A stretch of 64,000 nucleotides of DNA from CAG-826 sp964583155 (GTDB lineage: Bacteria; Bacillota_I; Bacilli_A; RFN20; CAG-826): positions 25,141 through 89,140 of the forward strand of contig CAZOUY010000005.1 of assembly GCA_964583155.1 (NCBI GenBank), written 5' to 3'. How positions within the stretch are numbered: position 1 is the stretch's first letter; every line of letters begins with the position of its first letter. A model generated the notes under the pieces. It saw nothing but the letters and a program-made list of their open reading frames with translations. It was not told the origin of the DNA and ran no database searches. Positions 52,592 to 60,440 of the stretch are shown in pieces. The position numbers and the translations under genes are program-made.

Positions 52592-53726
52592 AGATCTTGA
52601 CTTGAAGGTGTTTGATAATCGCTTTCAAGATATTTTAAAAATCAAAAGAAATTATCAAGGTCCCTATCCGTTAATGGACTTTGGTATCGGTGAAGAAAAA
52701 GATATGCCCGATCCGCGCATCATTTCCGCATTGGAGTTATCCTTAATCCACGCTCGTAATCACAAGTATACCGATCGCGGTATCTTAGAATTGAAAAAGG
52801 GAATCAAGGATTATTTAAAAAGTGAATTCCGATTGGATGTTGTAGAAAATGAAATTGCCATAACGATGGGGACTAAAGAGGGATTGGCGATTCTTCCGTC
52901 ATTTTTGATTAAACCCGGCGATATTGTGATCTCGACCACACCCGGATATGTGGTATTAGAGCAATCCGCCCGTTTATATAATGCGGAGATTATTCATCTT
53001 CCCTTAAAAGCCGAAAATAATTTCTTGCCGGATCTATCCTCAGTGGATGAAAAGACATGGCAAAAGGTCAAAATCTTTTCTGTTAACTATCCAAATAATC
53101 CTACGGGAGCGGTGGCTAGCGTCGACTTTTATCGGCAAGTGATCAAAAAAGCGCAGCAATATCATTTTTTAATCGTTAATGACGCCGCCTATCTTTCGTA
53201 TACTTATGAAGAAGAGCCCTTATCGATTTTAAGTGTGGAAGGCGCTAAAGAGGTCGCCATTGAATTATATACTCTTTCAAAATCCCATAACATGACCGGA
53301 TATCGTATCGGCTTTATGGTCGGAAATCCGGAGGTCATTTCCAAATATACTTTAATTTGCGATATTTTCGATTCGGGACAATACGCACCGATCGAGTATG
53401 CTGCATGCTATGCCTTAAAGCATCATGATATTACTTGGCGACTAAAAAATAAATATCGCGTGAGAATGGAAAACATTGTCGATATTTTAAATGATAATGG
53501 CTTTGAGGCTCATATGTCACCGGGAACGTATTATCTCTATGTAAAGGTTCCAAGACGATTTAAGAATGCGCATGAATGTGCGAATTATCTTTTAACGAAT
53601 TTAGGTATCATGACGATCCCCTATGATGAATGCGGATCCTTTATTCGTCTCTCGATGACTTATGTATGTGAAAGAGAACTGGAATTTTACCTTTCATTCG
53701 ACAAAAGACTAAAAAATATAAAATGA
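52578..53726 (+). CDS. dapL: PLP-dependent aminotransferase, probable LL-diaminopimelate aminotransferase
   Basis: The 382-residue protein is a fold-type I aminotransferase: NYPNNPTGAVA, the Asp of VNDAAY, and the PLP lysine Lys235 in TLSKSHNMTGYRIGF. Its closest pattern is the DapL/PatA group. Placement directly after asd and dapF (14-bp overlap with dapF) supports a role in diaminopimelate synthesis by the DapL route. The alternative is an N-acetyl-diaminopimelate aminotransferase (PatA); absence of dapD/dapE-like neighbours cannot settle it. Confidence 0.78.
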   Translation: MRFREDLDLKVFDNRFQDILKIKRNYQGPYPLMDFGIGEEKDMPDPRIISALELSLIHARNHKYTDRGILELKKGIKDYLKSEFRLDVVENEIAITMGTKEGLAILPSFLIKPGDIVISTTPGYVVLEQSARLYNAEIIHLPLKAENNFLPDLSSVDEKTWQKVKIFSVNYPNNPTGAVASVDFYRQVIKKAQQYHFLIVNDAAYLSYTYEEEPLSILSVEGAKEVAIELYTLSKSHNMTGYRIGFMVGNPEVISKYTLICDIFDSGQYAPIEYAACYALKHHDITWRLKNKYRVRMENIVDILNDNGFEAHMSPGTYYLYVKVPRRFKNAHECANYLLTNLGIMTIPYDECGSFIRLSMTYVCERELEFYLSFDKRLKNIK

Positions 53727-53788
53727 GTTTTTTTATTAAAAATAACTTGAAAAACGGCCTTATATTTCAAAATATTATCTATTTTGAG

Positions 53789-53817
53789 TTGTTAACAATT
53801 TGTTGATATGATAAACT
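53789..53817 (+). promoter_or_regulatory. Promoter with palindromic operator for the XRE regulator
   Basis: TTGTTA (53789-53794) and TAAACT (53812-53817) are 17 bp apart. The perfect palindrome TTGTTAACAA (53789-53798) covers the -35 box, a good position for autoregulation by the downstream HTH protein. Confidence 0.5.
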
Positions 53818-53841
53818 GCAAGCAGAAGGAAGTATGATGTT

Positions 53842-54435
53842 ATGAGTGAAATGAGAAAGACCGGTGAGATCATTCGTAATAGAAGAAGGGAGCTTGGATT
53901 AAGTCAACGACAACTGGCAAAATTAGTCGGCGTTCAGCCCACAACTGTTTCGAGATGGGAAACAGGGCAAGGCTATCCTGATCAAGGAATCGTCGGCAAG
54001 TTAGCGCTTGAGTTAGGTATCACCACTGATGAACTTTTTTGCATGGATGATTTCTTAAAGAAGGAAAAGAAGAAAGGATACACATGGATTGATTGGATGT
54101 TATTTTGGCTTCAGGTTATTTTGATCATGGCTGTCATTTTCATTTTAATGGTTGATGGCTATTTTTCTTTAGGAAAGGTTGAAGTGGGATATATTTCCAT
54201 ATATCACAATCGTGTTTTAGATTTTATCATTCTGTCACTCTTAATAGTTTTAGATGTCATCTTTATCTTTTTTCGTAGAATCAGAAATAAAATGATCCGG
54301 CGCTTTTATCGTTTAAAATTCTATCATAAGTTTCCCGCGGGCTATGATTTTCAAATTAGAAACGGCTACATAACGTTCATAATTATTCTATTGCTTCTTT
54401 CTACGCTCTTAATGTTAGTAATAGTGACAAGTTAA
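53842..54435 (+). CDS. Membrane-anchored XRE-family regulator
   Basis: Residues about 6-60 form a Cro/C1-type helix-turn-helix: IIRNRRRELGLSQRQLAKLVGVQ, then TTVSRWETGQGYPD. The rest has about three hydrophobic helices (near 80-100, 124-143 and 175-195) with basic loops, so the repressor domain is tethered to the membrane. This architecture is common in Bacillota but ligand knowledge is lacking. GAAGGAAG precedes the ATG. It is followed after 11 bp by a secreted-protein gene, its probable partner. Confidence 0.85.
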   Translation: MSEMRKTGEIIRNRRRELGLSQRQLAKLVGVQPTTVSRWETGQGYPDQGIVGKLALELGITTDELFCMDDFLKKEKKKGYTWIDWMLFWLQVILIMAVIFILMVDGYFSLGKVEVGYISIYHNRVLDFIILSLLIVLDVIFIFFRRIRNKMIRRFYRLKFYHKFPAGYDFQIRNGYITFIIILLLLSTLLMLVIVTS

Positions 54436-54446
54436 GGAGGATGATT

Positions 54447-55733
54447 ATGAAAAAAACTATTATTTTAACGCTTTCTTTGTTGACAGTACTATCATCGACC
54501 GGTTTCGCTTCGCAAGTGGAAAAGGCCGCCGCTTTAGATGTAGCGGATCAAGAACAAATTGCCACTGCGCAAACAGCCGCTAACTATATTCTCAATAATT
54601 TGCATTTAATAAATGAGAAAAGAGAAGCAGCCGGATTCCATAATGCGGTTTATTCGGCGACCGTCAGTGATATTCTCATCGATGCATATTATGAGCCTGA
54701 CTACCTTGAAGGAAAACTTTTGGACTTTGATGATAACAAAGGATATATGGTAGTGGGACCTAATAATCGCTATTACACCTTGGCGTTACAGGGGAATCCA
54801 CCATATAACAGCTTTACAAGCGGGGTTAAGGTATATGAAGTCAATCAAGGCTTTTGCTATTTAAATGATCAAAATGAATTAGTGGTCTTAGGCGATCCGG
54901 CTATCGATAGACCCAATGATACGGAACAACCCGAGGATGGTCAGGATATGGTTTGTGAATGTCGTATTACCGATCCGGATGCCTACATAAATTCACGATA
55001 TGGACCTGATGGTGTCACCTATGTCAAGGGATATTCCATCAGGCGCAATCTAGCGCATTCGATGATCGGCTTCTCCGAAGATAATATCGCTCTTTATAAG
55101 AAGGAAAATGCTGATGGAACCGTTACTTATCCGGATATGATGGGATATAGTGCCGCCTATTCGATTTTTGATTACTTAAGTCGGGCGATTCCGAAATCGG
55201 AATGGACAAATCATCTTTCAAATTATTATCTGCAAGTGAATGGTGAGCCTGATCTATATAATGAACGCGTTAATGAAGGATACACGACCATCGTCCGCAA
55301 ATTAACGCAAGCACAACGCGATTTCCGGAGATACGTTTTAGATAATTATGGAAGTGATGCCGGTCTTACATCGTTAAATATCAGACAAATGATACCTGCC
55401 TTATTTGCTGATAAAAATGTCAAGGTGTCAAAGGGAACCCTTTGGAGGGCCTTCATGATCACCAAATCGGAATATTTTGAGAAGAGCTATCCGATGCTTT
55501 TTGATGCTCGTAACACTATTGCTTATGGTAATCATCTTTTTGCCGCTTGTGGCTATAAGCGATATGATAAGGACGAAGGAATAGTAGGTATCCTTGGAAA
55601 AATAACGGTCATCTTTATGCTGGAAGTGAAGGATGGAATCGTCGATAATTTTGGCGAATCGACTTATTTTGATTTTAATCGTTTCATCAACAAGGTCGGA
55701 TACATTTATTATTTTTCATTCCCAACAAATTAA
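54447..55733 (+). CDS. Large secreted protein with distant papain-fold (C10/C39-like) resemblance
   Basis: A signal peptide (MKKTIILTLSLLTVLSSTGFA, cleaved near residue 21) is followed by about 400 residues without membrane segments. The N-terminal part contains GYMVVGPNNRYYTLALQGN, reminiscent of streptopain-type prodomains (GYVVVSGD), and the C-terminal part has YGNHLFAACGYKRY, which resembles the active-site histidine region of papain-fold peptidases. No clear nucleophilic cysteine segment is seen, so it may be inactive or unrelated. ATG 54447 is preferred over ATG 54441 because AAGGAGG would be too close to the latter. It is cotranscribed with the XRE regulator. Confidence 0.7.
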   Translation: MKKTIILTLSLLTVLSSTGFASQVEKAAALDVADQEQIATAQTAANYILNNLHLINEKREAAGFHNAVYSATVSDILIDAYYEPDYLEGKLLDFDDNKGYMVVGPNNRYYTLALQGNPPYNSFTSGVKVYEVNQGFCYLNDQNELVVLGDPAIDRPNDTEQPEDGQDMVCECRITDPDAYINSRYGPDGVTYVKGYSIRRNLAHSMIGFSEDNIALYKKENADGTVTYPDMMGYSAAYSIFDYLSRAIPKSEWTNHLSNYYLQVNGEPDLYNERVNEGYTTIVRKLTQAQRDFRRYVLDNYGSDAGLTSLNIRQMIPALFADKNVKVSKGTLWRAFMITKSEYFEKSYPMLFDARNTIAYGNHLFAACGYKRYDKDEGIVGILGKITVIFMLEVKDGIVDNFGESTYFDFNRFINKVGYIYYFSFPTN

Positions 55734-55768
55734 TGCAGAAATACCTTTAAAAATGATTTGTGGCCGAT

Positions 55769-55795
55769 AAAACAAAAAAATCCATGATTCATGGA
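55769..55795 (-). terminator. Intrinsic terminator for ppiB
   Basis: TCCATG-ATT-CATGGA (55781-55795) is a perfect stem-loop. On the minus strand it is followed by a T-run (seven A on the plus strand, 55774-55780, continuing AACA before it). Confidence 0.7.
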
Positions 55796-55819
55796 CAGGT
55801 AATGTTTTGTGCATATGAT
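55792..55819 (+). promoter_or_regulatory. Promoter of the candidate small RNA
   Basis: TGGACA (55792-55797), 16 bp and TATGAT (55814-55819) give a sigma-A-type promoter with start point near 55826. Confidence 0.55.
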
Positions 55820-55825
55820 AATATT

Positions 55826-55916
55826 AATTTGCAGATAAGTACTTTGTAAGATACCTTCAACGAAACATGACCTACACGAGAAAGTCTGCAAGGACCGCAT
55901 AGCGCGGTCCTTTTTA
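55826..55916 (+). ncRNA. Candidate small RNA of about 90 nt
   Basis: The segment lies between a sigma-A-type promoter and a strong intrinsic terminator, with no open reading frame inside or downstream on this strand. TTGCAGA (55829-55835) can pair with TCTGCAA (55885-55891), closing a domain of about 49 nt; ACTTT and AAAGT can extend the stem. The last two bases of this closing stem are shared with the terminator stem, so the two may compete. I do not recognise it as tRNA, SRP RNA, 6S RNA or a known riboswitch. It overlaps the 3' untranslated region of ppiB in antisense. Confidence 0.5.
55890..55916 (+). terminator. Intrinsic terminator of the candidate small RNA
   Basis: AAGGACCGC (55890-55898) pairs with GCGGTCCTT (55904-55912), followed by TTT and AT-rich sequence. 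The GC-rich 7-bp core makes it strong. The tail touches the ppiB stop codon on the other strand. Confidence 0.85.
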
Positions 55917-56384
55917 TATTATGTACGCTTTTGCGATGATAATACGTGATAGAGGTGCATCATGAGGTGTGGTTTTGACGGCGGCGATTTTATCGACAGT
56001 ATCAAGGCCATTTTTAACATAACCGAAGGCGGCGTATTTTCCATCAAGATAAAGGGCGTCCTTATGCATAATAAAGAACTGACTTCCGGCGGAATTATAG
56101 CTCATAGAACGGGCCATCGAGATGACACCCCGTCGATGACTGATGGGGTTAGGATGTCCATTATCGGAGAATTCACCTTCAATGGTGTAACCAGGACCAC
56201 CGGTGCCATTGCCATTAGGATCACCGCCCTGAATCATAAATCCTTTAATAACGCGATGGAAGGTCAATCCATCATAAAAGCCTTTCTTTACTAAATCCTC
56301 GAAGTTTTTCGCCGTAAGAGGAGCGCTTTCATAATCCAATTCAATATCAATATTGCCATAACCGGGTATTTCTAATCTAATCAT
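55914..56384 (-). CDS. ppiB: Cyclophilin-type peptidyl-prolyl cis-trans isomerase
   Basis: The 156-residue protein is a single-domain cyclophilin that speeds proline isomerisation. Active-site motifs are FHRVIKGFMIQGGDPNGNGTGG, GVISMARS and SQFFIM, with Arg, Phe and Gln of the catalytic site conserved. No signal peptide is present, so it acts in the cytoplasm. AAAAGGATG precedes the ATG. Confidence 0.95.
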   Translation of the reverse strand: MIRLEIPGYGNIDIELDYESAPLTAKNFEDLVKKGFYDGLTFHRVIKGFMIQGGDPNGNGTGGPGYTIEGEFSDNGHPNPISHRRGVISMARSMSYNSAGSQFFIMHKDALYLDGKYAAFGYVKNGLDTVDKIAAVKTTPHDAPLSRIIIAKAYII

Positions 56385-56569
56385 CTTTTATCCATCCTTT
56401 TCTGATATTATTTCACCATAATATTTTTGATTTTACAAATGATATTTACAAATTAAGGGCGACAAATTGACAAACTAAATGCAGCTTTTAAGAAGTAATG
56501 AATTGTTTTTTTAACTTCACATTATTTCTATCAAATTCAAGAGAATTGAAATCATCAAAAACAATTTAT

Positions 56570-57064
56570 CTATTCTTCCTTTTTAGCCGCTTTTTTATAA
56601 CGTTGCTCCATATCGTCGGTAAGACGGCGTATACGGTCTTTTATTTTTCGAATATGCGGGGGCATTTCCTCTATCGGGTAGTTGTAGTGAACAGCGGTAG
56701 TTCCAGCCTCAAGTGCGACTTCGTAAAGCCACGTTTTATATTTCAAAACGTCTAAAGCATCTTGCAATTCCGTAATTTGCTCTTCGACTGCAAGTTTTTG
56801 ATCTTTGATGATTTGTAATCTTTTCGGAATGGTGCTATCGCCCTTGTTGCATAAGATCGTAAATTCTTTAATTTGTTGAATCGTCATACCTGCTCGTTTG
56901 AGAGAAGCGATAATAAATAGCCTTTCAAAATCCTCCTCCTTGAAAATTCGGTTGCCGTTTTGATCACGGTCCACAAAATCAATTAATCCTTTCTTACCAT
57001 AAAAACGAATTGTGTGCGGGGATAGTTGGAGCCTTTTTGCCACTTCACTGACAGTGTAATACAT
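56570..57064 (-). CDS. MerR-family transcriptional regulator
   Basis: The 164-residue protein opens YYTVSEVAKRLQLSPHTIRFYGKKGLI, the MerR winged-helix pattern, followed by NRIFKEEDFERLFIIASLKRAGMTI and a dimerising coiled coil (about 80-115). The C-terminal part, with GTTAVHYNYPIEEMPP, is of the unknown-ligand type; no metal-binding cysteine pair is present. It is transcribed divergently from the surface-modification operon and the shared region holds a classical MerR promoter, so it most likely controls that operon. Confidence 0.92.
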   Translation of the reverse strand: MYYTVSEVAKRLQLSPHTIRFYGKKGLIDFVDRDQNGNRIFKEEDFERLFIIASLKRAGMTIQQIKEFTILCNKGDSTIPKRLQIIKDQKLAVEEQITELQDALDVLKYKTWLYEVALEAGTTAVHYNYPIEEMPPHIRKIKDRIRRLTDDMEQRYKKAAKKEE

Positions 57065-57104
57065 ATAATTTTTATCCTTTCTGAAAAAACTTAGAGTAAA
57101 TCTC

Positions 57105-57135
57105 TTGACTTAGAGTATAGTCTAAGGTCTAAGAT
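57105..57135 (+). promoter_or_regulatory. MerR-type promoter/operator with 19-bp spacer
   Basis: TTGACT (57105-57110) and TAAGAT (57130-57135) are separated by 19 bp. The dyad CTTAGA-GTATAG-TCTAAG (57109-57126) fills the spacer. A long spacer with an internal dyad is the hallmark of promoters untwisted by MerR activators. A direct repeat of CTTAGAGTA occurs upstream at 57090-57098. Confidence 0.85.
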
Positions 57136-57162
57136 GTTGTCAAGAATATTGGAGGTGCTAGC

Positions 57163-57822
57163 ATGAAAAAAATATTTTTGGCATTCTTGAGCGTATTTTG
57201 CATTCTCTCTTTCGTCGCTTGTGGCAAAAATAGCTCTAACGGAATTGACAAAAATTTGCCGTCTGAAAACGGTGAAGTTGAAAGCGGACAGACTACTACA
57301 AGCAAGTACGCGGTAGGTGATATCATTCTTGCGGATGGTATGGCTATAAAGGCTGATCATCTTATCGAACTTGACAATGATAATCTTCCGATAGCCGTAA
57401 TTGCTTTATTGCAAGAAAACAATGCGATCGGTATCGGCGTTCATCGGAGTGAGCAATGTTTACGCTACGAGGCGCAATCAGAAAACGAAAAAACGGCTTC
57501 TGAATTTGCATCTGAATATGCGTTAACTTATCAAATAAGCGGCGAATATGCTCTTGGTTGGCGTTTGCCCGAAGTGGAAGAATTAAAAATTGTCTATGAA
57601 AATAGAAATACAATCAACACTTCCTTACAAAAAATATATCGTTTGGATAATAATGCTGCTATGAACGGACTGGGCAACGCATGGTATTGGACGGGAACAC
57701 CCGCCACTACAAAAAAGGATTGCACTTGGTTTGTTCATTTTGTCAATGGATATGCAGGTGAATGTGAAAGAGATATGACAAATCTCAACGTAGTAGCGGT
57801 CAGGTCCTTTAACAACAGGTAA
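57163..57822 (+). CDS. Lipoprotein with DUF1566/Lcl-like domain
   Basis: A lipoprotein signal ends in FVAC (Cys20). The mature part has a low-complexity linker and then a domain with GWRLPEVEELKIVYENRNTI, NAWYWTGTP and NVVAVRSF, the pattern of DUF1566/Lcl domains related to C-type-lectin and sulfatase-modifying folds. It is the first gene after the MerR-type promoter, with GGAGG before the ATG. The next gene starts five bases after its stop. A surface ligand-binding role is inference. Confidence 0.78.
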   Translation: MKKIFLAFLSVFCILSFVACGKNSSNGIDKNLPSENGEVESGQTTTSKYAVGDIILADGMAIKADHLIELDNDNLPIAVIALLQENNAIGIGVHRSEQCLRYEAQSENEKTASEFASEYALTYQISGEYALGWRLPEVEELKIVYENRNTINTSLQKIYRLDNNAAMNGLGNAWYWTGTPATTKKDCTWFVHFVNGYAGECERDMTNLNVVAVRSFNNR

Positions 57823-57827
57823 ATACT

Positions 57828-59246
57828 ATGGTTTTCAGTAGTTTGATTTTTCTATTCCTGTTTTTGCCAGTTGTACTAATCGTTTATTACATCGTGCCGA
57901 ACAAGTTGAAAAATAGTGTGTTACTTTTTTTCAGTCTTGTTTTCTATGCGTGGGGTGAGCCGATATACATAATTTTGATGCTGACAACGATTATTCTTTC
58001 CTACATCGGTGGTGTTTTAATCGCTTGGATGAAGCGAAAAGAAAAGCCGAAGTTGGCAAAAGGCATCTTGATTATATTCTCAATTTTGAGTTTATCCACG
58101 CTCGCGTTTTTCAAGTATGCAAACTTTGCAATCGGGACGGTAAACGGTGTTTTCGGAACAAATGCCCCATTACTAAATATCGCTCTTCCTATCGGCATTT
58201 CATTTTATACTTTCCAAACGCTTTCCTATATGATAGACGTTTATAGATCGGAAAAAGCGGTGCAGAAAAACCCCATTTCATATGGCACTTACGTTGCAAT
58301 GTTTCCGCAACTTATAGCGGGACCGATTGTGCAGTACAAAACGATCGACGAACAATTGCGATCACGAAAGCACACGAGCATACAGTTTGAAAATGGCATC
58401 CATCATTTTATGATCGGCCTTGGCAAGAAGGTCTTGCTTGCAAACAATATTGGACTGCTTTGGAGCACAATACAAGCAATGACGATTTCCGAAGTTCCTG
58501 CAGTGACGGCTTGGCTTGGAATTATCGCTTTTACGTTGCAAATTTACTTTGACTTCTCAGCTTATTCGGATATGGCGATAGGTTTGGGACACATGTTTGG
58601 TTTTAGTTTCTTAGAAAATTTCGACTATCCCTATGAATCAAAGAGTATTACCGAATTCTGGCGTAGATGGCATATCTCGCTTGGTAAATGGTTTAGGGAT
58701 TATGTCTACATACCGCTCGGCGGCAATAGAGTTCCGTGGTGGCGGCATATCATCAACATTTTAATCGTATGGCTGCTTACGGGATTTTGGCATGGTGCTA
58801 GCTGGAATTTCGTAGTATGGGGCCTATATTACGCTATATTGCTGATATTGGAAAAATTCGTGTTTGGAAAATACCTAAAAAAACTGCCGGCGCTCCTCCA
58901 ACACTTCTATTGTTTATTGCTTGTGGCTTTAGGATGGGTTCTGTTTGCTTTTGAGAATATTGGCGATGGATTTTCATTCATTAGTGCAATGTTTGGCGGT
59001 GGGCAAGGCTTTGCTAACAAAGAAACGTTATATCTTCTTTATAATAACGCGATTCTGCTCGTGGTGTGTCTTATCGGTTGTACGAGTTTGCCGAAACGTA
59101 TCGGTAATTGGGTAGCGAGTAAACTCAAAGGAAAGCAAATTGTGCTCACGATAATTCAGAATGTGGTTTACGTATGCGTTTTCATTTTGTCGGTTGCTTA
59201 TCTTGTGGACGCATCATTTAATCCATTCCTATATTTCAGATTTTGA
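57828..59246 (+). CDS. MBOAT-family O-acyltransferase (AlgI/DltB-like)
   Basis: This 472-residue integral membrane protein has about ten helices and the MBOAT active-site histidines: His282 in FWRRWHISLGKWF and His322 in LLTGFWHGASWNF. DFSAYSDMAIGLG is also typical of AlgI-type members. Such proteins pass acyl groups, usually acetyl, across the membrane to surface polymers. The following DHHW protein is the usual extracytoplasmic partner. No D-alanyl carrier (DltC) is present, which argues against teichoic acid D-alanylation. Confidence 0.93.
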   Translation: MVFSSLIFLFLFLPVVLIVYYIVPNKLKNSVLLFFSLVFYAWGEPIYIILMLTTIILSYIGGVLIAWMKRKEKPKLAKGILIIFSILSLSTLAFFKYANFAIGTVNGVFGTNAPLLNIALPIGISFYTFQTLSYMIDVYRSEKAVQKNPISYGTYVAMFPQLIAGPIVQYKTIDEQLRSRKHTSIQFENGIHHFMIGLGKKVLLANNIGLLWSTIQAMTISEVPAVTAWLGIIAFTLQIYFDFSAYSDMAIGLGHMFGFSFLENFDYPYESKSITEFWRRWHISLGKWFRDYVYIPLGGNRVPWWRHIINILIVWLLTGFWHGASWNFVVWGLYYAILLILEKFVFGKYLKKLPALLQHFYCLLLVALGWVLFAFENIGDGFSFISAMFGGGQGFANKETLYLLYNNAILLVVCLIGCTSLPKRIGNWVASKLKGKQIVLTIIQNVVYVCVFILSVAYLVDASFNPFLYFRF

Positions 59247-59258
59247 TGGAGGTATAAA

Positions 59259-60410
59259 ATGGAATTCGAAAAGAAGAATAAAATAAAGGCATGGATAACG
59301 ATAGTCATATTTTGCATGTTAATAGGTACACTCTCGATTGCTACGTTTATCGTACCGAAAAAAGAATTTTCGGAAACAGAAAACAGATATTTGGCGGAGG
59401 CTCCAGATATGACAATGGAGAGCATATTTAACGGGGAATTTGAATCGGACTTTGAGAATTATCTTATTGACCATTTCGTAGGACGGGATTGTTGGGTGGA
59501 TATGAAAACGACAGTAGAGAGGATTATTCTTAAAACCGAAAGCAAGGATATTTATTTTGCAAAGGATGGTTACTTTATCGAAAAGCATAGCGATACCTTT
59601 ACCACCGATATGTCAAAACGTAATATTGTATATCTATCGCAGTTTGAGAAAAAGTATAAAGAAAACTTTGGCGATAGACTTTCGGTGATGATCGTCCCCA
59701 ATGCAGTAGATATAATGCGCGATAAGCTCCCGCCACTTGCTACGCCTTATGACGAAGAATTGTATTTGGGGCAAATAAAAAGGGCACTTATCGGAAATTC
59801 TTATTTCGATGTGACATCTGTATTGCAAAAACATAAAGACGAAGAATTATATTATAAAACAGACCATCATTGGAAAACACTTGCGGCTTTCTATGTTTAT
59901 CAGGATTGGGCTCAAATGCAGGGCTTTACTGTTCCTGATATTAGCGATTATGAAATAGATACAGTTAGCGAAAGTTTTCAAGGTACAATACAGTCAAAAC
60001 TCGGCATTCAAACAAAAGGTGATACTATTGAATTATTTTTGCCGAAAAACGATATTGGCTATACGGTTCAAATTGGTAGTTCAAAAGAAACGAAAAACAG
60101 CCTATACGATTATTCCATGCTTGATACAAAAGATAAGTATGCAGTATATTTTGGCGGAAATTACGCCAGCATAAATATCACAACGGAAAATAAGAACGGG
60201 CGTAAAGCTCTTGTTATAAAGGATTCGTATGCGAACTGCTTTGTGCCATTTATGTTGGGGGAGTTTGAAGAAATAGATATGCTAGATTTACGCTATACCA
60301 ACCAAAGTTTAAGTCATTTAATTGAATCTTGTGGCTATACCGATGTTTTAGTTTTGTATAACGCTGCAGGATTTGCGGAAGACATAAGCTTAGCCAAAAT
60401 TTTAAATTAA
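59259..60410 (+). CDS. DHHW-family (AlgJ/AlgX-like) extracytoplasmic protein
   Basis: An N-terminal membrane anchor (about residues 11-32) precedes an SGNH-like domain with YKTDHHWKTLAAFYVY, the DHHW motif (Asp202-His203-His204-Trp205), and KDSYANCFVPFM, which holds the putative nucleophilic serine. AlgJ/AlgX-like proteins finish the transfer of acetyl groups that MBOAT proteins carry across the membrane. It starts 12 bp after the MBOAT gene. Confidence 0.88.
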   Translation: MEFEKKNKIKAWITIVIFCMLIGTLSIATFIVPKKEFSETENRYLAEAPDMTMESIFNGEFESDFENYLIDHFVGRDCWVDMKTTVERIILKTESKDIYFAKDGYFIEKHSDTFTTDMSKRNIVYLSQFEKKYKENFGDRLSVMIVPNAVDIMRDKLPPLATPYDEELYLGQIKRALIGNSYFDVTSVLQKHKDEELYYKTDHHWKTLAAFYVYQDWAQMQGFTVPDISDYEIDTVSESFQGTIQSKLGIQTKGDTIELFLPKNDIGYTVQIGSSKETKNSLYDYSMLDTKDKYAVYFGGNYASINITTENKNGRKALVIKDSYANCFVPFMLGEFEEIDMLDLRYTNQSLSHLIESCGYTDVLVLYNAAGFAEDISLAKILN

Positions 60411-60440
60411 AACCGATGGAGTAAAAAGGAGGATCTCACT

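Noticed and set aside
55829..55891. tRNA-like acceptor stem TTGCAGA/TCTGCAA
   Set aside because: The enclosed segment lacks a T-arm consensus and is too short (63 nt) for a bacterial tRNA.
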